64,000 bases of DNA from Cavia porcellus (lineage: Eukaryota; Chordata; Mammalia; Rodentia; Caviidae): positions 15,437,501-15,501,500 of the forward strand of contig NW_026947506.1 of NCBI RefSeq assembly GCF_034190915.1, in the 5' to 3' direction. Below are positions 12,664 to 24,505 of the stretch, one piece after another (position 1 is the stretch's first letter; each line of letters starts with the position of its first letter). The notes beneath the pieces are model-generated. The model was not told where the DNA came from. It worked only from the letters and a program-made list of their open reading frames with translations, and did not search any database. Made by a program: the position numbers and the translations under genes.

Positions 12664-12752
12664 GGGGCAGGGATTTAGCTCAGCAGAATAAGCACCTACC
12701 TTGAAAACACATGTTGTTGAGTTCCATTCCTGGTACAAAAAAATACAGCCTA
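12664..12752 (+). mobile_element. ID-like tRNA SINE, older
   Basis: It contains gggatttagctcagca (A box), a degraded anticodon-arm region, gagttccattcctggtac (B-box region) and a short A tail. It is more diverged than the SINE at 10.4 kb, and no clear target-site duplication was noted. Confidence 0.7.
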
Positions 12753-12939
12753 AAGGGGGAAAGTAACATAACACTTTTTCCCCACAATACGTAAAACTAT
12801 AGTTCCTTTCAAGATATATGAACTCTGAGTGAAGTATTTTTTCATTTTAAAAACTTTCAAGCTGCTTGAGTGGCTGTACAGAAATTTTCATGAGTGAGGT
12901 TGCAAGGATCAGAGACACATGTAGGTAAAAGCTTGGCAA

Positions 12940-13030
12940 CAGCCAGTAATTTAGTTCAGCTGCACAAAAGCTTACCTGGCAAGCCCTTGGTACTGCAAAA
13001 CCCTGTCCTACAATAACAAAAGCATAAACA
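12940..13030 (+). mobile_element. ID-like SINE remnant
   Basis: The segment reads agtaatttagttcagctgca, then cttacctggcaagccc and a tail rich in A. This follows the A box and anticodon arm of the local ID-like family, with the B box largely lost. Confidence 0.4.
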
Positions 13031-13920
13031 AAAATCATTAGAGATACTTAAAACCTCCTGCATTTTTACTGTATAATTCTTACACAGGTGTTTTTTTCAT
13101 ATTTTCATTCTTACACAGTGCCATAACCAAGCAATGAGTGTTCACTTGTGCTAAGTCAGAATTAAATAACTATATCCCACTGTGCACTTGGTCTGGACAA
13201 GTGAATTCATATCCTTGGTGCTCTTAGATGCCTCTTATCTTTGAAAGTGTCTGAGTGGCTCCAAACGAACACCAAGAGTGATTTTCGGAAGTGAAGCCTT
13301 TTCAATGCAATCTCCTCCTGCCTCTTTTTTCCTCTACTCCTAACTTTCAGGAGAGGATTTTATGGTGTCTTGTGTTCTTACAAACAGTAAGTGCAAGCAA
13401 TGAGAGAGCTTTTTTTGAGACCTGTAAAGCGATGAAGCATCTTTGCAAATTTGCATGATTTACCACAGTTGTAAGGATGGAGATTTGATTCCCTCAACAT
13501 GAAATCCCCTGGAATACACACATTGATTCTGCATTTTCCACCTTTGTTTTTCATTTTATTAAATCTGAACATTTTTCCCTATTTCTTGCTCCAGGAGCTT
13601 CATGATTACTGTGCTGCATCTAAGACAGAGTATTTTGCACTACCCCTGCTGGGCTGTAGAGACTAGTGCTTAAAAGGCAGGCCAGTTCCAGGCCAGTGAG
13701 CAAAGGGATTCATCACTGTTTTCCTAAGGTCACAATGACCAAGTTCTGGGTCCTCTTTACTCCCATCCCAAAAATTGCTTAGTGCCATTATAAACCTAAG
13801 GTGCTCTAACCCTGGGTGGCATTGGAGTCATAAGCCCACCTCCAAAACTACTCAGGCTTTTGAATATCTGATGTAGAAAAAGGGCAAGGAGTCAAACAAT
13901 TGTGCAAACTAAGATGAAAT

Positions 13921-13926
13921 TTTATT
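13921..13926 (-). terminator. Poly(A) signal AATAAA of TDPOZ-A
   Basis: On the minus strand AATAAA lies about 455 bases after the TDPOZ-A stop codon. The same hexamer is at the matching place in D2 (37,309-37,314, minus) and D3 (27,451-27,456, plus). That conservation supports its use as the cleavage signal of the ancestral gene. Confidence 0.55.
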
Positions 13927-14379
13927 TAGGAAAAAAGACAAAAAGATAAAAGCCACTTTGAGCAGTGAGGGCCCAGCGGTAGCTGATTCTGAGTGTATCT
14001 ATGATCCCTTCCCTGAGTGCAGCTTCACTCCATATGTTTGTATATCTGCCTGCTAGGTGTTTTGGTGTTAATTTGAATTTAGCATTGAAACATTCAGTGG
14101 GTACGGTATTATAAAAGACATATTTCTGATGGTCTATAAATTATACTCTCAGGACATTGCCAAATTAAACTTCTCTTAAAATGTAAAAGCCTTACCCCCT
14201 TTTGATGAGCATAAGAGGGGGTTCCATCTGTCCCTAGAGAGGGATACTTCAGTGTTTCTTCATAGCAGGTGAAAGTTCAGCAGATTGCCCGGCGTAATCA
14301 GGGTTAAGAGCTAGCAAAGGAAGCCACAGGTTTGGGAAGATACATGGAGCCTTGGGCGAGGTGGCATCTTAATACTGCC

Positions 14380-15522
14380 TCAGACAATTGCATTGGGGTG
14401 TATGCAATTACACTGCATGGAAGTCCTAGAGCGATCCACTTCAGCAACCAAGTGAGGGTGTGACTGAACCATTGCCTTCCACTTGGAGGTCTCCCGGATG
14501 TCTGAAATATGATAGTTAATGAAATGCATTGCAAAGGTTTTCAACAGATGTGCACTATAGAGGTCTGCAAAAATGAGGATTTCCACCGCATTCTCTTTGG
14601 GAAAGTTTTTGCAGAGGTCGATCTCACATAGGAGCTTCAGGAGATGTAGGCCATACTTGTCTGCAGCTGCCAGCAGATCAGGTGCCATTGCACTGAGGTT
14701 TGGTGCCTTTCCAGTATAGATGAAGAACATCAGTTCCTTAAAAACTTCAGGTTCCATATCCTTGATTTCTATTCGATTAGTTTTGCTCTCTTGCATTTCA
14801 TGTTGAAACATGGCATGGAAAACTTGAGAACGAGCTGCTAAGATGGCTTTGTGAGCCTGGAATTCCTGGCCAGCCACACACACACAACAATCTGTGAACC
14901 AGGAACTCTTCCACAGACTTCCTAGGTCCTCTGCCAAACAGCACTCTGGAACCTTCAGAGTATTCATGGTATTTTGGCAGGAAATATTGCTGGAATATTG
15001 TGCCACTTTAACCTCACAAAAGAAAGTAAGCCTGTCATCAGGGAGAAGGTCAGTGGTTGCATTGAAAATAAAATGCCTAAGAATGAAATGTTTGAATCCC
15101 CAGTACCTGCCTTGCACAAATCGATATGGTTGGTGACTAGCCTTCTCTTTGGTTTTCTCTCCGTTGGCATTCAGAATGTAAAATTTAAATTTTGCCAGCA
15201 CTTCTCTCGTTGGACTTTGGATCAATTTGAGATATAGGGAAAGGTAATCTTTGCTTTCTTCATCGATCCCTTTTGGGTACAGTCGTAAGCCCCATTTCAG
15301 TTTATCATTTTGCTGTGATGAAAAAGTTGAACTTTCAATGCATTTACCTATTTGCTTTGTGCAAAAGCTAAAGTTACTGATGGTCCACTGATAGGAGAAG
15401 TTCACTACTTTGATGTCTGTGGTGTGTCTGCTGTCCACTACTGGCCCACTCGACATTTCTGCTGGGGCTGGAGTCTGAACAACCGTTGAAATTAGTCGTG
15501 TGAAAGTGAAAGGAAGTTTCAC
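14380..15522 (-). CDS. TDPOZ-A: intact MATH-BTB (SPOP-like) protein
   Basis: It is an intronless 380-codon ORF closely collinear with SPOP, the substrate adaptor of CUL3-RING ubiquitin ligases. The MATH domain (about residues 38-170) recruits degron-bearing substrates. The BTB domain (about 193-307) dimerises and binds CUL3. A BACK/3-box-like region follows (about 308-365). Residues matching the SPOP degron pocket are all present: Tyr97, Phe112, Tyr133, Trp141 and Phe143. The basic C-terminal nuclear signal of SPOP is missing; the tail ends CIHPNAIV. The codon matching SPOP Met1 is ATT (residue 11), so translation starts either at Met1 here (15,522) or at Met23 (15,456), which matches SPOP Met13 and gives 358 residues. 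Lack of introns and similarity to rodent TDPOZ genes, known from oocyte and early-embryo expression, make it a TDPOZ family member. Expression here cannot be judged. Confidence 0.9.
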   Translation of the reverse strand: MKLPFTFTRLISTVVQTPAPAEMSSGPVVDSRHTTDIKVVNFSYQWTISNFSFCTKQIGKCIESSTFSSQQNDKLKWGLRLYPKGIDEESKDYLSLYLKLIQSPTREVLAKFKFYILNANGEKTKEKASHQPYRFVQGRYWGFKHFILRHFIFNATTDLLPDDRLTFFCEVKVAQYSSNISCQNTMNTLKVPECCLAEDLGSLWKSSWFTDCCVCVAGQEFQAHKAILAARSQVFHAMFQHEMQESKTNRIEIKDMEPEVFKELMFFIYTGKAPNLSAMAPDLLAAADKYGLHLLKLLCEIDLCKNFPKENAVEILIFADLYSAHLLKTFAMHFINYHISDIRETSKWKAMVQSHPHLVAEVDRSRTSMQCNCIHPNAIV

Positions 15523-16390
15523 AAGTCACAAGGCAAAGATTTCTTTCTTCCCCAGATGGTAGAGTTTTCACACCTGTCAACAACTCCAAGAGGAGTAGGG
15601 CAGTTTTTCAGTCACAAAGTGGAGAGCCTGTTATATAGATTAAAAAAGCAATTATTTATAAATTTATTTGTCAATATTTGCTAGAATATTGTCGTAGCTT
15701 GGCATGACTGATGCAATCTTGTGCCCTTTATTTGATTAGTGTGCTCTATTTGCTCCAGACTTGGAATAATTACTTTGAGTACAATCATATGAGAAAAGCA
15801 AATGTACTACACCCATAAGAGAAAAATTAACTGCTCAACAAGAAGTAGGATAAAGATGTCAACCAAAAATTAATTTAGGATTCTAACTAAGCTCTTTCCA
15901 ATAGGATGTTCTTTTCGTTTTAACAGCTTTGTAACCTTCCCGTTCAGCAGCACTACATGGGATTCTGAAACAGAATCTATATGTGTGTTGTTGCTGAGCT
16001 CACCTAATAAAATTCCAAATGCGTGAATTAGGCTGCTTGGATTCCTGAATTATGCACAAAGCCACATAATTTGGGCATCACTCAGGTTTCCAATTTAAGA
16101 ATTTATATGATCCAAGTGTCTCTTGTTGCAATTACTCCTCAGGGTGCCTGCAGAGGGAAGTTCCCCACCACTGAGGAATCTGTGTCAAAGAGAAACCAAA
16201 ATCCTGGATGCTAAATTTGGAACAAGCCATTCAAATGCCTGCCAGTAATTGTTAAAGATTATTGGGATGCCCCATGGGAATCTTTGGAGTTGCTGGATGC
16301 AACATTGAAATCTCCAGGATTCATTCCCAGATCAAGACATTGGTCTGGAAATTTTCAGCCATAGGGTCAAATTAGTTACTGGTGCCAGTT
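15523..16390. other. Upstream flank of TDPOZ-A, no gene seen
   Basis: Bases 15,525-15,700 are conserved with the upstream flank of TDPOZ-B (38,930-39,090) and could include promoter or 5' UTR sequence. No obvious TATA box or CpG-rich stretch stands out. The rest, up to the ERV, has no recognisable feature and no clear match in D2. Confidence 0.5.
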
Positions 16391-16559
16391 TACAGAGTGT
16401 CTTAGTCTCTCTCTTTGTTTCATTAATATTGTTTGTCACTGATTTAGTGTTTGTTATATGAGTCAGTGGGTCAGTCTGCTTCTGCTTTCTGTATCCTGCA
16501 ATATATACTTAACCTGTTTTCTGGAATTTGGCCAGAAAACCTCTTCTTACGGTAAACTC

Positions 16560-17880
16560 TTTGTGAATTTGAATGGCCTGCTTTCCATTCTCTTGGCCCC
16601 CAGAAGGCACTTTTAACCTCTCTTTGTGTCAGCAGTTGCATCAGGTTATCTTAGGACACCTGAACATCTCAACTTGTTTATATACAAACCTGGATTGACT
16701 TGGTTCTGGACATCCCAAGTGGGTCCCCTTCTACCATCACAAACACCATGCTAAGGTTGCAGTCACAATACATGCCTTTTCCAAATTTTACAAAGTTATT
16801 CCCCCTTCTCCCTACTCCTCACCCCAATCTCTTTCTGCTCTGCACACTCTCCTTACCACTCTGCCTTTGCAGAATTCAACTCCCCTTACCTACTGAGTCC
16901 ATCACAGATCCATAGTGGCACCCCTTTTCTAGGGTTTCCACCCTAGGACCCTCTTCTCCAGACTCCTCTTCTGAACACCTGGCTCCTCTATTTCTGCTAT
17001 GTGAGGCTGTCTCTGGGGAGGGTTCTGCAGACCTTTTCTGTGTCTCCTTCTCCACCAGTGATCTTTAGAGCTGGAAACACTAAAAATTTCTTATTCTCTC
17101 AAAACCAGCAAGGACTCATCTCCCTCATTGTGCATTTTGATACATCAGCCCGCTTGACACAATTGCCAACATCTACTCCAGATTATTTTCACTTCTGCGG
17201 AATGAAAATGCATCTGCAACCTGGAATGCAGCCTGGTCCCAGGACGAGATGGCCACTCTAATTTCCACTCAGCTTGATTGGACCTCATGTTTCTCCTCAC
17301 TCATCCCTTTTGGAAACCTAACAATGAACAAAGTAATGCATGGCATTGCCAGACTTTCCTGGTCCTTTAAAAGGAGCTGCTCAGAAGCCAATTAATTTGT
17401 CAAGGTTTCCAGAGGTAAGATAGGGATCCTAGGAGGCTTCATCTGTGTTCTTGGAGAGCATCCTAGGGACGTATTATATTTATACACCTATTGATCCAGA
17501 GGCACATAGATATAAATACACCCTAAATATCACATTTGTCTCCCACTTGGCCCCAGATATTAGAAAAAATCTTCAAAGTCCCGAAAGATTTAGAATGTTA
17601 GTCACTCTCAGAGATAGTGGAGATAGACCAAATGTCTTTAACAACTGAGAAGATTCGTGGAACTTAAAGAAAACAATGGCAGCACAAGTCCTTCCTGCCC
17701 TAGGAGAAAAGGAAAATCACAAGACTCAATGTGAGCAGGGGGAGCATCCTAAGTCTAAAAGGGCTCCACTAGCCAAAAACCAGCGTGCCTTTTATAAGAA
17801 AGAGGGCCACTGGGTAAAGCACTGTCCAGAGCTCCAGAAAAAGACCACCTCCACTACAAAAGTCTCAATTCAAGACTGAG
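16560..17880 (+). pseudogene. ERV1 gag remnant
   Basis: The end of matrix (about 16,560-16,720) is followed by a Pro-rich p12-like stretch (16,790-17,060). Capsid follows, whose major-homology-like part lies at 17,450-17,610. Nucleocapsid (17,760-17,840) keeps the GHW and following Cys of the zinc knuckle, but the first two zinc Cys are replaced by Arg and Tyr. The frame changes several times. Confidence 0.75.
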
Positions 17881-20800
17881 TCAATCAGTGTTCCTTTGGC
17901 CCCAAAGAACCGTTCTTCAGTTTCACTGCGGGGGACAAATGATCAACTTTTGTTTGACACTGAATGAGTTATTCAGTCCTGCAACAGCCTGTGTGTTCCC
18001 TGTCCTAGACCAGTACAAGCATTTAAGGAGCAACTGGAAAAATAAAGGCTTACCCATAGACTCATACCAGTATTATGGACTTGATCAGAGGGTTTCTAAC
18101 CCATGTTTTTCTTGTTATGCCAGAATGTCCTTACTCCCTGATCAGACAAGACTTGCCCTGCAAGTTGCAGACTCAAATCACTTATGAGGGACATCTCATT
18201 GACTCTTGAGTTTCATGGAAAAAGCATAGATCAAAAAGAAGTGAGCTCAGAGGTGACTATCTCTCCTCTTCCTGCTATACTGTTTATTTTCCCCCTGGTC
18301 GAAGGATGATTTTTGTCCTGATGGACTCTCTTCTGCTAGACACTCCTCCAAGTTTGTTCCTACAAAACTTGGAAAAGGAGATCCCTAGGGTCTGGGAAGA
18401 ATGCAATGCACTGGTTCTCATAATCAACCAAACTCTGACTGTAGTCACCCTTAATCCTGGGAACACCTCAATAGTTGTCCCCCAATATTCACTCAGCTTG
18501 CAGGCCAAGGAAGAATTTTCCATGCAAAACTAAAAGCTGAAAGAGACAAATATCCCAATAAGTTGTAAGTCAGTCTGGGACATGCCTTTGCTACCCATCC
18601 AGAAGCCTCAGACTTCCAACAAAAGGCTTGTCCAAAACCTCCAAGAGGTAAATAAAATTCATGACTCTGCACCCCACTGTTCCTAATCCATATACTTTGC
18701 TCTGTTTGCTGCCTCCTATGCATACTTATTACTCTTCATTGGACAGGAAGGATGGCTTCTTCTCCCTACCACTGATTCTGGTGAGCCAAACCCTCTTTGC
18801 CTTTGAATGCACAGACATTAAGATTGGAGAATCAGGACAATGGACCTGGACATGTTTACTCCAGGGGTGCAAATTTGCACCAACTCTATTCAGTGAGACT
18901 CTGAGCAGGGACCTCTAATATTTTCAGTAAGAACACACATCCATCACAGTGCTTCAATATGTTGATGATTTACTACTGGCCCCTGAATGTTTGCCCTCTT
19001 GTCTGGATCCACAGAACCCCTCTTGAAAGACTGAGACAAACTGCATTATTCAGTCCTTACCGAAAAGGCACAGCTCTGCCTGTTCAAAATCATTTATCTG
19101 GGATATGTATTCCAAGGTGAAAAATGAACTGTCAGACAAATGGACTGAGGCTGTCTTAAAATTCCCTTCCTCAAAGACCAAGCATCAAATTAAAGAATTT
19201 CTAGGTGCCTTGGTTTACTGATGGATGTGTATCTGGGGTTTTGCTAGACTGAATCACACTCTACACCACTACTGCAGGGGATCCATCTGGACTTTAACCT
19301 GTACTAAGCTAGAGGAAAAAGCTTTTAATAAATTAAAATTGGATCTCCTGAATGTCCAAGCCCTTGCTCTCTCTGACTTAGCCAAATCTTCCCTTGTGGA
19401 TGTCACTGACAGTCATGGGATCACAAAAGGGGTCTTAACCCAGTACCTAGGACACTGGAAGATGGCTTTCCAAAACTCAGTCCAATATCAAGCCCTTTTA
19501 CTGGATCCTGACTGCATCGAGTTCCTGTCTACTTCTGCCCTCAATTTAGTGACTCTCCTGCCAGACAATGATCACTCCATGCTGACACGCAATTGTGTGG
19601 ACATTATTGACTCAGTCTCAAGCCTGTGAGCTGACCTGACAGATGTCTGCTTGCCCAGCCTGAAGTCACCCTTTCCACAGATGGTAGCAGTTACCTCCAC
19701 CAAGGCAGTCAAGAGGCAAGAGCTGTGCTGCTGACCACTGAAACTGAGGTGATACGGTCCCAAACTGGAGGGTTGGAAATTTCAACTCAGCAGGCAGAAC
19801 CAATAGACTTACTCAAGCCTGAAGACATTGATAAAATAAATCTACAAATTATTATACAGATTATTGGTTTGTTTTTGCTACCATACATGTTCATAGAGAC
19901 ATTTATCAAGAAATAGGACTGTTAACCTCAGCACAAACAAAGATCAAGAATGTTACTGAGATCTAAGACCTCATGGCTGCCACGTGGATGCCACAAAAGT
20001 TTGCCATTGTTCACTGTTTAGGACATCAAGAGAAGACACCACAAAAGCTGAAGGAAATACCCTCACCAATAAGATAAGCAAAGACATTGCACTAAAATCA
20101 GTGAGGCCTATAATGCTCCTCTCAGCTCTCCTGCCACCTGTGCTACCCAAGCCATCTTATTCAGATTCAGACTTGAGACTAGCCAAGATCTTAGAAGCCC
20201 AACTCTGTCCGGAAGGCTGGCAGACTTCACCAGATGGGTGAATTCTCATCCCATGGTTGTTAGGACCTTAACTCATCCAGGAAACCTATCAGGCTTCTCA
20301 CTTAGGAGAAACCTAATTATCCAAGTTATTCTATACTTCATCCCCAAATTATATTGCCTGGCTAAAGAGGTTAGCCAAAAGTCCCACATTGCTGGCTTCC
20401 ACAGATACTCAAATGAAACAAAGAGTACTTATCCCTAGAGACCAATGGGAGAAAGACTTTACTGAAATGGGCCCAGGTGGATGGAGGAACAAATATCTCT
20501 TAGTTCTCATAGACACATTCACCAGGTGAACTGAGGAATTCACCACTAGAAAAGAATCAGCTGTCATCATAGCTAAGAAACTCCTTTATGAGATAAGTGC
20601 CTCAATTTGATTTGCTCACCTCACTGGGATCCAACAACGACCCAGCTTTCGTAGCTCAGATTACTGAGAATTTATCTGCAGCTTTAGAAATCAATTGGAA
20701 ATTACATTGTGCCTGCTGGCCTCAAAGGTCAAGGGAAGTAGAGAGAATGAACAGAACCATAAAGGCAACTATTTCAACACTGGCTCTTGAGACTGATGAA

Positions 20801-21230
20801 AACTGGGTAAGTCTCCTTCCTCTTGCCTTTCTGTGTGCACAATACACCCCCTACCTCCAGGGCACTACTCCTTTTGAATTCATGCACAGATGACCATCCA
20901 TTTGATTTCCCGTGTTCAAGATGAAAAGCTGTCACTGTAGGTAATGGGGGAACTTAAGTTCTTACTGGTGCCCCAGCTCTTTCTCTACTCAACCACGGCT
21001 TGGTCCATGGCCGCTAGACTTTTCCTGAAACACCGAATGACCCACTGGCACCTCAACCTCGCAATCAAATCTACATGAAAAGGGGAGAGCACACATCCCT
21101 TCATGCTCACTGGGAAGGACTCTATACATTCACCTTTAATCCTACCACAGCTGTCAGTGTCACTCGAAAGAGCCATTTAATTCATCACTCCCACCTCAAG
21201 CCTGAAGGACAAGAGACTCCTGTTCAGTGA
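17881..21230 (+). pseudogene. ERV1 pol remnant (protease, RT, RNase H, integrase)
   Basis: Protease-like sequence lies at about 17,880-18,200. RT has a [11 protein letters not shown] block (about 18,880-18,917) and the catalytic YVDD at 18,958-18,969, separated by two in-frame stops. RNase H and connection sequence follow to about 20,200. Integrase core lies at about 20,440-20,780: the first catalytic Asp block (KDFTEMGPG) and the Glu block (SREVERMNRT) are visible. The middle Asp in the SNNDPAF block reads Asn. The C-terminal domain reaches about 21,230. Confidence 0.82.
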
Positions 21231-21270
21231 GTATTATAAATTCTTCAGATCCTTTACAAGTCAAGTTCCC

Positions 21271-22075
21271 ATGATGTGGACCCTAAGGCTACTTATATGT
21301 ATAATATTCCTTATCCCTTTCCCATGAAAGAACATCACCCTGTAGCTTATACATGGATTATGACTAGAACTTCAGATGGAGTAATCCTAAACTCAACCAG
21401 AAGCCTTGGTGATCTCATCCTTAATATCACTGTCTGTTTAATTATGGGGTGAGCAGCCAAAAACATCACTAAATTCACTGCTCTTTTCTTAACACATGAA
21501 TTCCCCCAGTCTGGGCCATTAAAAGATGGAGATCAGCTTGGTTTTTCCTGTTGGACCCAAATATTCCCTTCTATTTGTGTCTAGAGAACTCTAAATGGAC
21601 AGATGCTAAACTAGCTGTAAGTCAAGCCTGTGCCATTATTATTATTGTCACCAAACTGTTTGAGCTTGTGGAACATTATTCCCCTGAATAAACCTTGAAC
21701 CTAATCTGTCAGCTAGATATGACTCTCATAAAGGCTACATTTTATTTTGTTCTAAGCAATTGGAGATTCCTCTTGAAAGGGGAAAACTTAGGATACTCAC
21801 CACTATTGTCAGTTGGTGGGACCCTGGTTTGCTCTATACCATCCAGAGAAAACCAAGAAGTACTCTGATCCATCCAAAATTTACTGGCTCCCTCAGTGTG
21901 CTTGCCTTGCCACCCAAGGGTTTTTCCACTCAGGGGGTTAACTCCACCTTTGCTATCATCCCCTATCTCCCCATCTGTCCCCAAATGATCTGTGCACGCC
22001 ACATTACAGCTGCATCCTCAGAGCCTGGTCATCTGATTTCTGGAGCTGATGTTTAAATTACTTAATAAATCACCC
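21271..22075 (+). pseudogene. ERV1 env surface-unit remnant
   Basis: An ATG at 21,271 starts a short hydrophobic segment that looks like an envelope signal peptide, and a stop follows within about 19 codons. Downstream pieces in changing frames, to about 22,075, have the Cys/Asn-X-Ser character of a gammaretroviral surface unit. No furin site, fusion peptide or transmembrane subunit was found, so the 3' half of env and the 3' LTR are absent. Confidence 0.6.
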
Positions 22076-22694
22076 GGCAGCATTGTTCAAGACTGCTGGC
22101 TATTCCTAAATCCTGAACTCTCCTATCATATGGGAATTGTCATGAAAGCTATCATTGGGACCAACAATAGAATCAGCTTAAATCCAGGATTCTGTATTGT
22201 CTAGTCTCATGTTCCCCAGGTGAAATTTTACAAACTGCCTATCTCAATGCTCAAGAGAGAAACATATTTAAAGCAAAGCAAACAAATTTCAAAAATTTAC
22301 AAGATTTACTTACAGTATTTGTCCACAGAGTCTCTTGTGGTAAAGTCAAAAGTGTAGTCTTGCAGCTCAGCACACAAAGAATCCAGTAAAAATATCCAAA
22401 TCTTGTTGAGTCCAATGTGAGTTCCTTTCAAGACAAAGGGTCTGTGCTGGAAACCAGGATATGAAGTCCAAGATTCAGGTAATGATGAGTGCTGGAGGAG
22501 ACAAAACTGATCCTTTCTTCTTGGATTTCCATTTATAGCTCTCAAGTGAAGACACACCCTAGGGTGGGTGTTTCCACCTATTCTAATCCCATTTACCTGG
22601 CATGATTTACTCAAATGCACACATTCATATTCACACTGCATGTAGTTTCTGTGGAGTTGGAGAAAACAGTCTTCTGTGCTATGCCTGAATGACT

Positions 22695-22835
22695 TTTTTG
22701 TCATTTATTACATTTTTTTATACAGTGTCTTGCTATCTAGTCCAAGCTAGTCTTTAAATTTCAGTGACCCTCCTGCCTTAGGCCTTTGTGTGTTGAGATT
22801 ATAGACATGGTCACTATGCCTGGCTCCTGTACTTC
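22695..22835 (-). mobile_element. B1-like (7SL) SINE
   Basis: Read on the minus strand it follows a B1/Alu-type consensus: gccaggcatag..., the gaggatcact-type middle and a final gtctcaaaa-like A-rich end, here seen as cagtgtcttgctatctagtcc, cctgcctta and gtgttgagattatag on plus. It has the same position and orientation as the B1-like SINE at 40,735-40,860 in D2, so it predates the duplication. Confidence 0.65.
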
Positions 22836-24384
22836 TGAGTCTCTAAGGAGACAAGGCAGGTGTCTGAAATTTGAAAAGACAGGAATCAATAGGCACAGAA
22901 GTATGAAGGATAGAGCAGTGAAATTTCAGAAAAGATTCTGGCAACATGGACAGTTTAAAAAGTCATATGGTCACAACCAGCTGTGATAGTTAGAAATATT
23001 ATATGACGTCAACCAGGTTTAGGCCCTCCAAGAAGCTAACATAGGGGACCAGTTGATTGGTGACCTTGGAGGAGGCACAGGCCTGTAGGTAGGGCCAGAT
23101 CTCAAGACAGAAGGCAAAAGAAATGCAACTACACCCTTAAGCATAATCCTTATTCATTAAATTGGGATTTCTTTGAAAAGCCGAGCCATCATCCCATCAC
23201 TGATCCATAAAGAATGTTCATTTGCTATGTGACTCACTTCCCCACTTGTCCCTGAATTTGTCAATTTTACCTGAACAGTTTAAACTTATTGGTTGACCAT
23301 AGCTCTGTTCCACCTCATTTCCATCTACACTGAGTTTGCAGTTTAACCCAATTTTAGACCCACCTCACCTCATGATTTTAATCTATAAATACAGTATCTT
23401 TGGTAAGTCATATGAGATCCTTTCAGTCTCACTCACAAATAGAAGCTTCCTTTCCCTTATAAATATTTAGGATATTTAATAAATTTAATAAAATTTAGGA
23501 ACAACCTCTATTGTTCCTAAAATTCATTCTTTGTTTCTACAGAAAATGAATTCATTCTGGATATATAGTAGGTCAGGCCCCTAAATCAATATGATCATCA
23601 GAACTCAGAAAAGCTCTAAAGTCAAATGGGAGATTAACAGGCACAACAGGAGAAAGCTTTCCTCACTGCAATTCCCAAGGAAGTACAGATGGAGTAGAGC
23701 GTTCTGATCCCTATGGCACTCAATTTTTTTGGCAACAATGTGCTTTTAGCACCAAATTCCAACAACTAAGGTGCCACTGCTGTGAAATAAAAATCCTAAC
23801 TGAGCAAGTTAGGAACAGAAAGGGACAAGGAATCAAAGTTCCAGTCCAAAAGAAACAATATTATGAAAAAAAAATACAGTAGAGCAGATTCTAGAACTTT
23901 AAAGTGAGGTCAATTATCATTTATCTATTTCTGCACTAGTAAAGAGATACTCATCTCATAAAATTGGTGTGAGGGTAGTTAGGTGGTATTGTTCATTGTT
24001 AAACATGAGTGAATTTCTGGGCTCCACTTATACCCACAAATATACACAAACACAAACTTTCTCTGACCTAAACAGTAGAAAAGAATTATGTCATATTTTG
24101 CAGTCTCATACAGAGTTATGATGTTTAAAACAAGAGTATAGAGCTGAATAATGTCACAACAGAAAGAATACAAAAAAGCAGAGCTAGACCAGCAGGCTTT
24201 TACTACTTGGGGCCTGTTGGCATATGGAGCACAGAGATGAATATGTGAATGCAGATACGGAAGCAGTTTTGGAAGAATCCATGTGACATCTGTCCCTGAG
24301 GTTGGTTTTCTTTCTTTCTTTCTACCTTTGTTTATAGCTTTTGCCATATTTATTCCTTTCTTTGTTCTTTTCTTATTTCATTAT

Positions 24385-24505
24385 GTTTTGTTTTGAGAAA
24401 GAATTTTACTAGGTAGCTCAGAGTGGTTTTAAAACTGCAATAATATTCTTGCCTCATCCTCCAGACTGCTGAGATTATAGGTGGGTTCCACCACACCTAG
24501 GGAGT
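24385..24505 (-). mobile_element. B1-like SINE
   Basis: The plus strand shows ttactaggtagctcagagtg, gcctcatcctccag, ctgctgagattatagg and ccaccacacctag, the reverse of a B1 monomer. The matching SINE at 44,490-44,620 in D2, next to the same CTTT/TTCC microsatellite, shows it was present before duplication. Confidence 0.7.

Larger units (their letters stand above)
10600..13900. other. Region downstream of TDPOZ-A, no gene seen
   Basis: It holds duplicon sequence plus two old ID-like SINEs. The short open frames here are not conserved as frames between D1, D2 and D3, although the nucleotide sequence is. That argues against protein coding. Confidence 0.6.
16390..22265 (+). mobile_element. Gammaretrovirus-like ERV without LTRs (ERV1)
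   Basis: Degraded gag, protease, RT, RNase H, integrase and the first part of env follow one another on the plus strand, in the class I (gammaretroviral) arrangement. The leader at about 16,395-16,450 and the end of MA near 16,680-16,720 match the second ERV (62.4-62.75 kb), so both belong to one family. I found no LTR, primer site or transmembrane env part. The ERV interrupts D1 (D2 has no counterpart), so it entered after the duplication or was lost from D2. Every gene is broken by many stops and frameshifts. Confidence 0.85.

Noticed and set aside
22306..22704. 132-codon minus-strand ORF right of ERV1
   Set aside because: The matching D2 sequence (40,385-40,660) does not keep this frame open, so conservation is of DNA and not of protein.
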